Source of the DNA: Eleginops maclovinus
Taxonomy: Eukaryota; Chordata; Actinopteri; Perciformes; Eleginopidae
Direction of reading: 5' to 3'
Length of the DNA stretch: 64,000 nt
Assembly (NCBI RefSeq): GCF_036324505.1
Contig: NC_086371.1
Location: 2,007,501 to 2,071,500, forward strand
Part shown: in pieces, positions 16,060 to 26,030 of the stretch
Position numbering within the stretch: the first letter of the stretch is position 1
Layout of the letters: every line of letters begins with the position of its first letter
Notes under the pieces: generated by a model
What the model was told of the DNA's origin: nothing
Database searches by the model: none
Seen by the model: only the letters and a program-made list of their open reading frames with translations
Program-made: the position numbers and the translations under genes

Positions 16060-16255
16060 TGGTTAGTGCATGTTTCTTTAGTCTTTGTTGCTAGCTTGTT
16101 AGCTACTGGCAGAGCTGACATTGTAAGTGCATGTTTCATTTGTTTACATTGTTTGTTAGCTTCTTAGCTTCTAACTGACAGTGGTTGATATTGTAAGAGC
16201 AGATAGAATGTTTCATTTGTCTTGGTTGTTAGCTTCTTAGATACTGGCACTGGTG
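16060..16255 (+). repeat. Short imperfect tandem repeat, about 65-70 bp unit (3 copies)
   Basis: Three successive units carry a core of (GCATG)TTTC..TTG, then TTGTTAGCTTCTTAGCT and TGACATTGTAAG. They start near 16063, 16126 and 16197. A lone extra copy, TTTGTTAGCTTGTTAGCTTG, lies at 16958-16985. Confidence 0.6.
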
Positions 16256-17108
16256 TAGCAGGTATATACATATACAGGAATGCATTCCACCAATAATCCT
16301 CACGTTTTATTTTATTGTTCCAATATTATTTATTGTCACTTTTATTTTGGTATGGTTACTACAAAAGAGCGTTTTGGGAGCTAATGCTTTTATTTTGAAG
16401 TCTTCACTTTCGGCAGTGACGTCATCTACCTGCGTTGCACTCTCTCTCACTCAGGTGTTTGATGGCAGACTGAGGTGAGGAGAGTTTGTCATGTGCTCTT
16501 TGTAGATTTCTGTTCTAAATGATGTTTACAGGTGTTTATATAATCTTAAACTGTGAAACAAGGTTATAATATCATTCCATGGTGCTAATGTGTTGCTGTG
16601 TAGTTGCTTTGCAGAAGTTTGAGTGTTTTAGCAAACTTTTAGTTAAGTGTACTGTTTAGCAGCACTTGTGAGGACTCACACACAGCACCTGCAGCATGTT
16701 TAATGGCGTCTTTTCCCCACCACAGACTGGTGTGTTGCAGACGTCCATCTGTATTAATGCTGCTGCATTATTGTGTTTATTTCATGCAGAGGAATAAATA
16801 CGCCACAGTTTCGGTTAAAGACAACAACCGAATCTCCTTGTCCATCAAACACGCTCAACACAACGCAGAGTCGTAGCAAGGGTCTGCTGAGAAGCAGGCC
16901 CAGACCAGCTACACTGGCACACATGGTAAGGGCAGTTAGCATGATTCATTTGCTTACATCGTTTGTTAGCTTGTTAGCTTGTAACTGACAACGTAAATAG
17001 CTGTGCAACATACAATAATATGTAGTGGGATTTTGGTAGAGCGGGGAAGGACGCGCCAAGGGTTCCATTTTTGTAAAAGAAAACTGCACTTGCTGTCAAA
17101 ATATTCAC
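16256..17108. other. Apparent single-copy noncoding DNA
   Basis: No gene was recognised. Short overlapping frames on both strands at 16754-16988 lack any domain. A lone copy of the 16060-16255 tandem unit lies near 16930-16990. Confidence 0.5.
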
Positions 17109-17395
17109 TATGCTAATGCTAACTCCCGGTTTCACTCCGCTAATGCTAACTCCCGGTTTCACTCCGCTAATGCTAACTCACAGTTTCACTATGCTAATGC
17201 TAACTTCCGGTTTCACTCCGCTAATGCCAACTTCCGGTTTCACTCCGCTAATGCCAACTTCCGGTTTCACTCCGCTAATGCCAACTACCGGTTTCACTCC
17301 GCTAATGCCAACTTCCGGTTTCACTCCGCTAATGCTAACGCACAGTTTCACTATGCTAATGCTAACTCACGGTTTCACTATGCTAATGCTAACTG
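17109..17395 (+). repeat. 27-bp minisatellite (about 10-11 copies)
   Basis: The unit CGCTAATGCCAACTTCCGG plus TTTCACTC repeats with a 27-bp period. Flanking units read TATGCTAATGCTAACTCAC. Variants are grouped: TGCTAACTCC to the left, TGCCAACTTCC in the middle, TGCTAACTCAC to the right. Because the period is divisible by three, it yields a spurious open frame of 9-residue repeats (17110-17424). Confidence 0.95.
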
Positions 17396-17809
17396 ACTCT
17401 CTGTTTGACTGCTATGAATTGTAGGAGGTTTCTTTTTTAGCGTTTGCATATGAAAAAGTCATACAATTTAAGAAATGTTCAACAATCTAGGGTGCCTGGT
17501 GAAGGCTTAAATCTCAGAGAACCGGAAAGTGCACAGACATCTCCCTAACCCGTCTATCTCTTAACCTTTAAGAGTATTTTATGAATTGCACGGTGTCCTT
17601 GGGTGTCGTGAAAGCCCCTTTAAAATAAATGTCAAAACTTTGCACGGATACAATTCAGTAGAGTCAAAGTCAGACATTTTAAGAGACGTAAACATAAGGA
17701 AATCACATTTTTGGAGGAACATTTAATTAGAATTTAGCTAGAATTTGATGTTTAGGATGAACTGACTGCAATGCACAATGCAGACTGTTAACTCTATATG
17801 AGACTGTAT

Positions 17810-17850
<41 letters not shown>

Positions 17851-18447
17851 TAGTTCCTGTCAGTAATGGCCTCCTCCCTCCCTCCTCCGTCTCATCTATA
17901 AATAGGCTGAAGCAGAGCGTGAAATGAAAAGCGAGAGAACAGCATGAAATGTGACCAAAGTTGGGGAAAATGGACATATTTATCCTTTTGTTTTTTTGAA
18001 GAAGGCCTGGGAAATAATGGCACAATTTTTACATAAAGCCATGCAATCTTCACAAACACTGCTGATATTATGCTCATATTTACACCCTGCTCTTGTTTTA
18101 CGCCGTGTAATAATGGATCATTGTCACCGACTGATGTACGACGGACACAGGTCTGCTGTTGTTGCAGTCTGATGTGTAAATGTGGGGGGAAATAATAGGA
18201 ATTATCCATAAACAGGCAAAATACTGAAATATTTTACTTACTGAGGCCCAGTTTTCTCAGCAAATGTAATTATGACATCTTTTTTCTTGTATTTTGTAAT
18301 TTTCTTTTGGTTAAATGTTTGCACTCGACCCTTGACCCAATGTATTATGGTTATTTTTGCAATTACACCATAGCTCCTGTTTATTCCGACATAACATTTT
18401 CATATTTTTAGAATGATTTAAAAATCCATCACAGTTCTGATCAATCT
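17396..18447. other. Apparent single-copy DNA with a (CA)n tract
   Basis: No gene. A (CA)n microsatellite occupies 17811-17847. Overlapping frames on both strands around 17740-18210 show no domain. Confidence 0.55.
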
Positions 18448-18740
18448 CCATTGCTTTAGCATGTTAGCATTAGCATTACTAAAGCTTCCTCTCCTATTGG
18501 ACCAAAAAACGGCTGCTAAAATCGCCATTCATTCCCAGGACTGTGCAGATGAACTGTATACTAATGCTTGATAGGAAAAGGCTAAGCATACACACAGGCT
18601 TTGAGAGTGTTGGTTGAAGCAGGATTACGTAATCAGGATACCAAAATACAGGCTACAGTATTCCCTTAAACAAGACTTAGTCAGATAACTGTTATATGGC
18701 TAAACATGAGGGATTACTAGCAGAATTACAATGTTAAATT
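18448..18740 (+). repeat. Dispersed repeat, copy 2 of a pair
   Basis: Homologous to 14535-14815 in order and orientation (CTCCATTGCTTTAGCATG, then TAGGAAAAGGCTAAGC, then AGATAACTGTTATATGGC). It also holds a segment, GCTAAAATCGCCATTCATTC, that copy 1 lacks. Confidence 0.6.
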
Positions 18741-20350
18741 GCATTTTTCAATAAAGAGTTGTATATTACAATGTATTATATTCAAATGTTGGGTCTTTTG
18801 TGATTACACCAAATATTCTGTTTATTCCAACATTTTTTTCATATTTTTCCATCATTTCTATTCATATCATTTAAAAATCCATCAGAGTTTTCAGAAAAGA
18901 CTTTCAGCTGTGACCTACCGTTCATCAAAGTTATAAATACAAAGATTTATAGAATAATAAGTTTCATTTTGTTGAAAACAGCAGTGCAGGATCTTGGTTT
19001 TTCTTCAACCCAAAGCTTTAAATCATCAGGACAAAGTAGTTGTATCTACTGGTAGAGATCCTGATCATCTCCGCTCTGACTTTTAATGTGACATGTTGAG
19101 TATGAAGTTAAACAACCAAACTTTTATCTGTTTCCAGCATCAGCAGTGTGATTTATAACTCTGTAAACTGAACATCTCTAGGGTTTTTTTGGACTTAATA
19201 GACATCAGTTTAAAGAATTGCTTCAAACTCTGGTGATTCTTGAAAAATCATTTGTCATTTTGGACACGTCACAGACTAAACGGCACGTCAGAAAATGACA
19301 GTAATCATTCCTGGCAAATTGAAATCCACATTAACTGCAGCCCTGATTTAATTTACCCAGAATATTCTGATTACCTCACATCTGCCGTTGTGTGGAACCC
19401 ATTGTTTCCATTCAGCCAAGCTCTCCAAATGCACCATGGGAAAGTTCATCCGCACAAGGTTACCCCTGAATTGATCTCAGACAACATGCATTGTGTGTGA
19501 CCGAGCGTTCAATAGCATTAAAAAAAGCCTCACACAATACACAGGTTTGTTCGGCAAACCACCCAACTGCAGCATCACACACACACACACACACACCAGG
19601 GTCCTCAGTGGTGTGTGTGTGTTTGTTTGCATGTCAGCATGTGTGTTTGGACACAATTAAAATGTCCTCTTGGCGGCGAGTGCCAATGCATCACCCTGAT
19701 GACAGTGGACAGGCTGTTTGCTTTGCTGCCGCTGATATCGAGCTTAATGATGTTGTCCTTCATTGCCGCCGCTGACCTGCCCATCACTGATGCGTGGCAG
19801 CTGGTTTTCAATTGGGAGGAGATGTGTGTCGTGTGTGTGTGTGTTCAAGCAGATTGAACCTCTGCTTGGACTCTGATGTGCGAAGATGCCAGCAGGGATT
19901 TTTGTAACCCAGCAGCTAGAAACAGATCATGGTGTGTTTGACAAGCAGACCAGCGGGAAGTGATGGTGATAGATGCCAGGGCCAATAAAAACACACTTCA
20001 AATACTGTAGAGGTATGGTCAGTGCAACTCCACTGTAGAGAAAAGCCTCCAGGAGCTGCATATAACAGTCTCTTTTCTTATGTGATAAACGGCCTCAGAG
20101 TGAAAGGGTCGGAGTCAGAGGGAGACGAAGAGGAACTGCTGGATATTCCTCTGAAGCTGCCATGGTAAAGGCTACTAAATTACCCAGCAGACCACCCTCC
20201 ATTTATTTTCTTAATACTTTTAATAACTTAAAATAGCGTTAATCATCCAGGTGGATTCTTTCCAACATTAAATTAAAAAGAAATCTGCATTAAACAGGGT
20301 TTGTAGAACAGGGCTCTAGGGCTCCAATAAATGTCTAATATTTCATAGTT
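18741..20350. other. Apparent single-copy DNA with small CA/GT tracts
   Basis: No gene was recognised. There is a (CA)n tract at 19576-19596 and GT tracts at 19611-19621 and 19834-19843. 19240-19500 is non-repetitive and of balanced composition, but no coding or RNA signal was seen. Confidence 0.5.
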
Positions 20351-20876
20351 TTACTTCCTGTCTGTCTTCTTCTGCTGTTCCCTTTAGTGTTTACTTCCTG
20401 TCTGTCTTCTTCTGCTGTTCCCTTTAGTGTTTACTTCCTGTCTGTCTTCTTCTGCTGTTCCCTTTAGGGTTTACTTCCTGTCTGTCTTCTTCTGCTGTTC
20501 CCTTTAGTGCTTACTTCCTGTCTGTGTTCTTATGCTGTTCCCTTTAGTGTTTACTTCCTGTCTGTCTTCTTCTGCTGTTCCCTTTAGTGTTTACTTCCTG
20601 TCTGTCTTCTTCTGCTGTTCGCTTTAGTGTTTACTTCCTGTCTGTCTTCTTCTGCTGTTCCCTTTAGTGTTTACTTCCTGTCTGTCTTCTTCTGCTGTTC
20701 GCTTTAGTGTTTACTTCCTGTGTCTTCTTCTGCTGTTCCCTTTAGTGTTTACTTCCTGTCTGTCTTCTTCTGCTGTTCGCTTTAGTGTTTACTTCCTGTC
20801 TGTCTTCTTCTGCTGTTCCCTTTAGTGTTTACTTCCTGTCTGTCTTCTTCTGCTGTTCCCTTTAGTGTTTACTTCC

Positions 20877-20913
<37 letters not shown>

Positions 20914-20944
20914 TCTGCTGTTCCCTTTAGTGTTTACTTCCTGT
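20351..20944 (+). repeat. 40-bp pyrimidine-rich minisatellite (about 15 copies)
   Basis: The unit TTACTTCCTGTCTGTCTTCT plus TCTGCTGTTCCCTTTAGTGT repeats with a 40-bp period. One unit near 20715 lacks a TCTG. Near 20873-20912 the internal TCTG has expanded into a (TCTG)n run of about ten copies. Other variants are CCCTTT versus CGCTTT. The strand is strongly pyrimidine-biased. Confidence 0.95.
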
Positions 20945-21117
20945 CAAGTGTTCAACTCAGCTGTGTTATAATATATTATAGGTGTAGTTATTTGGATCCT
21001 AACAGATGTTTGTGAGCTCAGCCACTGGCATCTTCAATAAAAAAGTGCTGAGCGTTGCTGCTGGGTTTGAGCACCTGGGTCATTCTTCAACAGGAAGTTA
21101 AGTTTGGACAATAATCC

Positions 21118-21151
<34 letters not shown>

Positions 21152-22029
21152 TATTTCTGCTGTGTTCACCTCTCACACTGAAGAAAAATGACTTACAGCA
21201 GATTGTTGATAAATGTGAGTGTGTGTAAATGTCTTCTAATGTATAGTCAGCATAACCGGCTCTGAATTATTCCTCCTTTCATTACACTAATGGCTCAGCA
21301 CAACGCAGCACAGTCGATTCAGAGACGGAGTGAGTAGAGAGAGGAAAGGAAATGATTATTTTCAGCAGGGTTTCACACACAGGTGGGGAAAGGGCAAACT
21401 CTCAGCTGGTGTCGTTCATCAACCGTTATTGTAAAGGTCGCGCTGTGTCTCTCGACGTGCACCCGCACCCGAAGGCGTGTTTACCCCCCACTGGGTGCCC
21501 CCCACCTCTCATCCCACCTATGCTTTTAAAAGCCCCTGTGGAAGAGAGACTGCTGGGGCGGCTAAAAGACATGTTAACACACAGTGCCCGTTTTAATATC
21601 CTCATTCAGAGAGTTTGCAGATGACACCACGCTGTTTTAGTGAAAAGTGACATTCGGTTAAGCCGCACAGCTGCACAATCCATCGAAATTTCGTCCAATT
21701 CGCGATATGGACAAGTCCTTAATTGAATTCAGAGAAACACGATATTTGTTAAAGGCTAATTAAAGAGTATTTTGGTGATGCAGGGATATGCTGGCCTACT
21801 AATTATATTCTACAGGCACCAAAAATCCCACCATGACCTTTTTAATCAGTTTTTCCAATGATGGATGAGAATAATGGTGCAGCAGTTAATTGCAATATCA
21901 GTTAAAATCTCACTTGAGTTTTAATCAAACTTGAATATCACCTAATGAATGCCTCAGTGGGAAATTCCTGATGTCGTTAGGGGTTACTTCTACCAGTATT
22001 ATCCAACTGTTGATAAGTATTATTGTAAA
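20945..22029. other. Apparent single-copy DNA with a (GT)n tract
   Basis: No gene. A (GT)n microsatellite lies at 21119-21148. The 90-codon plus frame at 21352-21624 has no recognisable domain. Confidence 0.5.
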
Positions 22030-23068
22030 AGCATCTCTCCTGGGACATGTCTCCATGCTTTAATGTTCATACTGCCTGTGCTGCAGCTCCTCTTTTCACC
22101 CTCTGTCTGAAACCAGAGCCCCGTCTGCTGTGATTGGTTAGCTGGCCGGCTCAGCTGTGATTGCTCAACCCCTTGGAGATGTCCCGCCCCTTAGCTGATA
22201 TGTGTTGGAGCGCTAGCCAGTAGAAGCGTGAGGGTTTCATAGTGATGTCACTTAGTTCTGGAAGTAAACAAAGGAGTCCAATGGAGGCGTTTCAGGCATG
22301 GTGGAATGTGTGGGAGAGAAACTCCCTCGGGAGCTAACACAGGGATATTCATCTTTGCAGACCATCAATGCCGCGTTCCATTTACCTCGGAGGTCGGAAC
22401 TGGGAGTGACGTCACATCCGAGTTGACCGCGTTCCAGTAACACAAGTCGGAAAAGATGGACGCTGGCAGGAAGGCTGTTGTTGTATTTGCTGTTGCCGAA
22501 TACCAAAAGCTACTGAACAAATATGCAGTCCACTTTAAAAAGTCCACATAAATAGAAAACTACAGAGCTGACACACTGTTTTGAAACATGTATACTAATG
22601 TTTAAGGCCGAATCTAGTTAAAATATGTATGTATGTAAAAAAAATTCCGGTATCATAGAGCAAACTATTTGGAACACCCTTACAGTATTTTACACTAGGC
22701 TATTTGAAGTATTCCAGTATACCGGTTGATAACAGCTCTGTGTCATATTTTGTGCATACTAATATCGTAGCAACATATCTCCAGATAGAAGATGGGTGGT
22801 ACTTTATGTACAGGTGATTTAATGTGACAGAAATAAAACCGAAGAGCTAAAAATGTTATGTGATCAACGTGTTTACTGACTGTTCACGCGCTGGGCCGCC
22901 ATGTTGTGTGCGCATTGAAAGTTGAACTGGGGTATGGCGAGGCATCTCTGAGTTTCCGAGTAGGAAGTCCGACCTGAGGGGGCCTTCCAGTTGAAATTTC
23001 TGACTGGGATTCAACTGGAACGCAGCATTACATGCACACAAAAAGCGCAATAGGGCCTCTTTTACTGA
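22030..23068 (-). mobile_element. TTAA-type MITE (copy B), interrupted by a nested element
   Basis: Minus orientation. The left part, 22030-22367, contains CTCCTGGGACATGTCTCC, CTTGGAGATGTCCCGCCCC and AAACAAAGGAGTCCAATGG, matching 51956-52350 in reverse. The right remnant 23029-23068 (CATGCACACAAAAAGCGC then AATAGGGCCTCTTTTA) is the element's 5' terminus in reverse. Between them lies a 661-bp insertion. This copy has no 57-bp array at its 3' end. Confidence 0.75.
22368..23028. mobile_element. Nested MITE with inverted ends (ATGCYGCGTTCCA)
   Basis: The left end reads ATGCCGCGTTCCATTTACC and the right end in reverse reads ATGCTGCGTTCCAGTTGAA. Both lead into GAGGTCGGAA / CAGGTCGGACTTCC subterminal motifs. 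Flanks are CA at 22366-22367 and TA at 23029-23030, compatible with a decayed TA duplication. Copy A (3425-3668) shows the uninterrupted site. The 661-bp interior holds no coding frame. I recognise this end type from abundant fish elements, but the superfamily is not certain. Confidence 0.8.
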
Positions 23069-23570
23069 GACCCTTTTGCACGGTAAACTGTTTTGATAAA
23101 CAACAAAATACACCCAGCTCACCGTTGACCTATTTCACCATCTGCTCAAATCAGTCACATTGTCCAGGCTGAACGATTATGACTTTGCCTCAGTGGGACG
23201 TGTGATAATATATGGACCCTCCTGACGTCATTAATACCCGTCACTGGGTTTCTTTGTGCTTACATCATGTTCTGCAATCTCAGCAGAAAGTCCACCAAAC
23301 ACATTTACACGATAAATCACCCAGATCATGTCACTGGGAGGTAAAGTAGGGCAGAGGTGTGATGTGTCACCGGGCAACTTTACTCTGACTCTTAACCTCC
23401 ACAACAACACGGAAAACATCAACGTATTCCTACTGTAAACAACACCCGTTAAGGAGATGTATCGATGGATTTCAATGGGTTTATTGTGCATTCATTACAT
23501 CACCTGCGAGTCACAACGAGCTTAGAGAAAGGTACGTTTACAAAGAATACCTGTGTACGACGACGAACGC
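23069..23570. other. Apparent single-copy noncoding DNA
   Basis: No gene, RNA or repeat recognised. The 86-codon minus frame at 23231-23491 has no domain. Confidence 0.5.
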
Positions 23571-23885
23571 AGTGTTGGAAGAAGTCTCGACTTAAAATAG
23601 GAAAGCAAAACTAAATTGTTAAAAGTCCTGAATTCCAAATCTCAAGAGAAAGTGAAAGCCGTAAAAAAGTTGTAAGAATGTTGAAAAACGTCTTTGAAGT
23701 ATTGACATCAAAATATAACTATAGTACCAAAAGTGAAAGTTATTAGAGCTGTCAGATAAAAGTTCAATTTAGGTTTACAAGAGGTAGTTGAGTACAAGTA
23801 GGTCAGGTAAAGTACAAGTGTACTCTGAATTGTACCGTCGTAGCATACAGAACTTGAGTAAACATCGTACGGTCAAATGTTTTGA
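23571..23885 (+). mobile_element. Degenerate hAT-like MITE (CAGTGTTGGAAGAAGT)
   Basis: It begins CAGTGTTGGAAGAAGTCTCG, then AAAGTCCTGAATTCCAAAT, GAAGTATTGACATCAAAATA and a GAGTACAAGTAGGTCAGG end region. The order fits a very common fish MITE with CAGTGGTGGAAGAAGTA ends. A fragment of the same family lies at 29320-29560. The right terminus is not clear. Confidence 0.6.
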
Positions 23886-24164
23886 ACTCTTTATCTTACC
23901 TCATGTCATAGTGGACCTTTGTTGTGAGTGTGTGTTACAGTCATAGGTGGTATTTATACTGGGGACACTGGGGACCCACCACTTTGTGTTAGGATCATTT
24001 CTTAAAAATGCTCTGAAAATGGCGTGCACAAAGACTTTCCACAAGAGAGCATGTACAATCTGGAGGACTGTTCAAACGTTTTGGGTGTATTTCTGTAAAC
24101 CCGTGGTGCAGTTTGGACCTGCGACACATTTAATAGTGGTATTGATTGAACAGCATTAGATAAG
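23886..24164. other. Apparent single-copy noncoding DNA
   Basis: Nothing recognised. A 70-codon plus frame at 23947-24159 has no domain. Confidence 0.45.
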
Positions 24165-24600
24165 AGGTTCTTTATTGATCCCAAACTGGAAAATGTGTAC
24201 GTTGCAGCAGCATAAAACAGAACATAATTAGAAATTAAAAGAGTAGAAATAAACCAGTATTAGAGATTACAGAAGGAACATACAGTCGACTGAAGATACA
24301 AGCATCTATACACTGTCTGATGAATAGAGTACTGTCGAAAGGAATAGGGATTAGTTTATTAGCAGCGTAGCATAGTTACTGCACTAGTTGTCAAACTGAG
24401 TACTGTAAGTGTGTAGAGTCTATACAGTAGGTATTGATTTAGGGGGGGACATAATGCAGAAGTGGTTTTTAAATCTGTTAGAAAAAGTGGTGGGGAGATA
24501 ATGTGTGGTTACACTGTTTGTGTTTCTGCAGACAAACCAAAGGATGAAGAGCTGCCGACAACCAAACACCCCTGAGTCATTTAGATCTGTATAAAGCTTT
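24165..24600 (-). mobile_element. Retroposon-like 3' region, reversed (TTTATTGATCCCAAACTGG)
   Basis: The left edge GGTTCTTTATTGATCCCAAA is the reverse of a GGGATCAATAAAGAACC tail, a common 3' end of fish retroposons. Sequence up to about 24470 (AACAGAACATAATTAGAAAT, ACTGCACTAGTTGTCAAAC) is compatible with its upstream part. The right boundary is uncertain. Confidence 0.4.
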
Positions 24601-25890
24601 TTGTACACAGCGATTTCCTCCAGATTTGGTCATTAAAAAGTGTCGGCTGCTCTGCTCTGACATCGACTCTGAATCGATGTTCAGAAGAAATATGGCTTCA
24701 AGATGTTGGTCCTTCAGCAGAAGGATTGGGTGCTTGGTTTCCTTTCTGTACCTTTCCAACTTTCCCTCCTCAGGTTGGTTTTCTAAGTCAGCAGGTGTTT
24801 CGGGGGATGCCATGTCCCCGACTCGCTGTATTTTTAACATTGAGGCCGCTGCACCCATTCAGTCTAACGCAGACTGAGCCCGCCCCTCTGTGATTTAGCA
24901 CACAAGGCTTTAGGCATGAGGGAAAAAGGGGGGGGGGGGGGGGGGGGGGGGGTTCAGCCTACTTTATCAACGTTAATTTCAAAGCCTTGAAATGCTCTCT
25001 CAGCAAATTCACGTGGCGGCGGAGGCGTGCTCCTCCAGCGCTGCCCTCCTTTTTTTCCTGCCGCCTCAGCAGTCTGGCTGCTTGCGGACCCTCGCCGCTC
25101 CCAAACATCTCCACAGAGCTCACGAAGCGCTGGAAGAGAGGGCAAGGTCAAGCACAGATTTTTCCACTTCCTGTGCACGTGATTGACAGGCGCCGCGGCC
25201 GTGTTGGACGCAGTGTGTTTCACCTGTGTCGGCTGTCTGGGAGTCGTGTTGTTATCCACTGGAGAAGAACCGACGACTAACGGCCAGAAACAACCATAGC
25301 TGGTTCTCACCGGGAGGCCATTTGTTTGCCTCGCCGGAGGGTCATCGAAAGCAGCAGCTACTAAAGTATAGTTTGATTCTCTTAGTCATACCTACGTCAG
25401 TGAGTCAGCAGAACTCCCATGGACTGTTGTTTCCTCAAAGTACCTGACACTGGAAGAGGTCTGGTTCGAAATCTTAACCATAAAGACAAAACTCAATATA
25501 AAATATCACATTCTTAAATAACAGATGATTAAAATCGTAATGTGATGCAATAGTCCTCCTTTGGATATTTGATAGATAGAATGAACAACAGTAAAGGAGA
25601 CTTTAGACAGGTATGGGACCCCGTCCTTCAACATTTAAAAGGTGAACAACTTTCAAAGTGTGTCTGAGAAAACTACAGATTTGCTTACGATTCAGAAAGG
25701 TGACGTAATGTTTTTGACTGTCTTTGTTAAGGATGTTGACTCTCGTTGGGGGGGGGGGGGGGTTCATGTTTTATTGTAAAAACAGATTATTAGTGAAATT
25801 ATGTTTGAAAATAAATGTATAAAAACTTAAAGAACAAAAATAATGATGCATTAATTATCAGTTCCTCCAATATCGTGAATCATTTAGCTA
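24601..25890. other. Single-copy DNA with poly-G runs and a CpG-rich patch
   Basis: There is a 25-base G run at 24928-24952 and a 15-base G run at 25748-25762. The stretch 24985-25300 is rich in CpG (CACGTGGCGGCGGAGGCGTG, GACAGGCGCCGCGGCCGTG). I see no TATA element, start codon context or exon that makes it a promoter. A 93-codon minus frame (24577-24858) has no recognised domain. Confidence 0.4.
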
Positions 25891-25895
25891 TTTTT

Positions 25896-26030
25896 GGGCA
25901 GCAGTAGCTCAGTCTGTAGAGTTCCTGATCAGACCAGTTACAGTTTTTAAATTGGTAGAGGGAGTGACAGTTTGCCCTCTTGAGCAAGGCACCAAACCCC
26001 AAAAGGCAATCCCCTATAACCCTAAACTTA
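25896..26030 (+). mobile_element. Degenerate tRNA-derived SINE
   Basis: GGCAGCAGTAGCTCAGTCTG (A-box-like), a weak TGATCAGACCAGTTACAG, and CCTCTTGAGCAAGGCACC followed by AAACCCCAAAAGG. The same layout occurs at 35291 and 63819. The B box has decayed. Confidence 0.6.

Noticed and set aside
24577..24858. 93-codon minus frame starting MGAAASMLK
   Set aside because: Short and unmatched to a family I know. It could be a retroelement scrap but cannot be supported.
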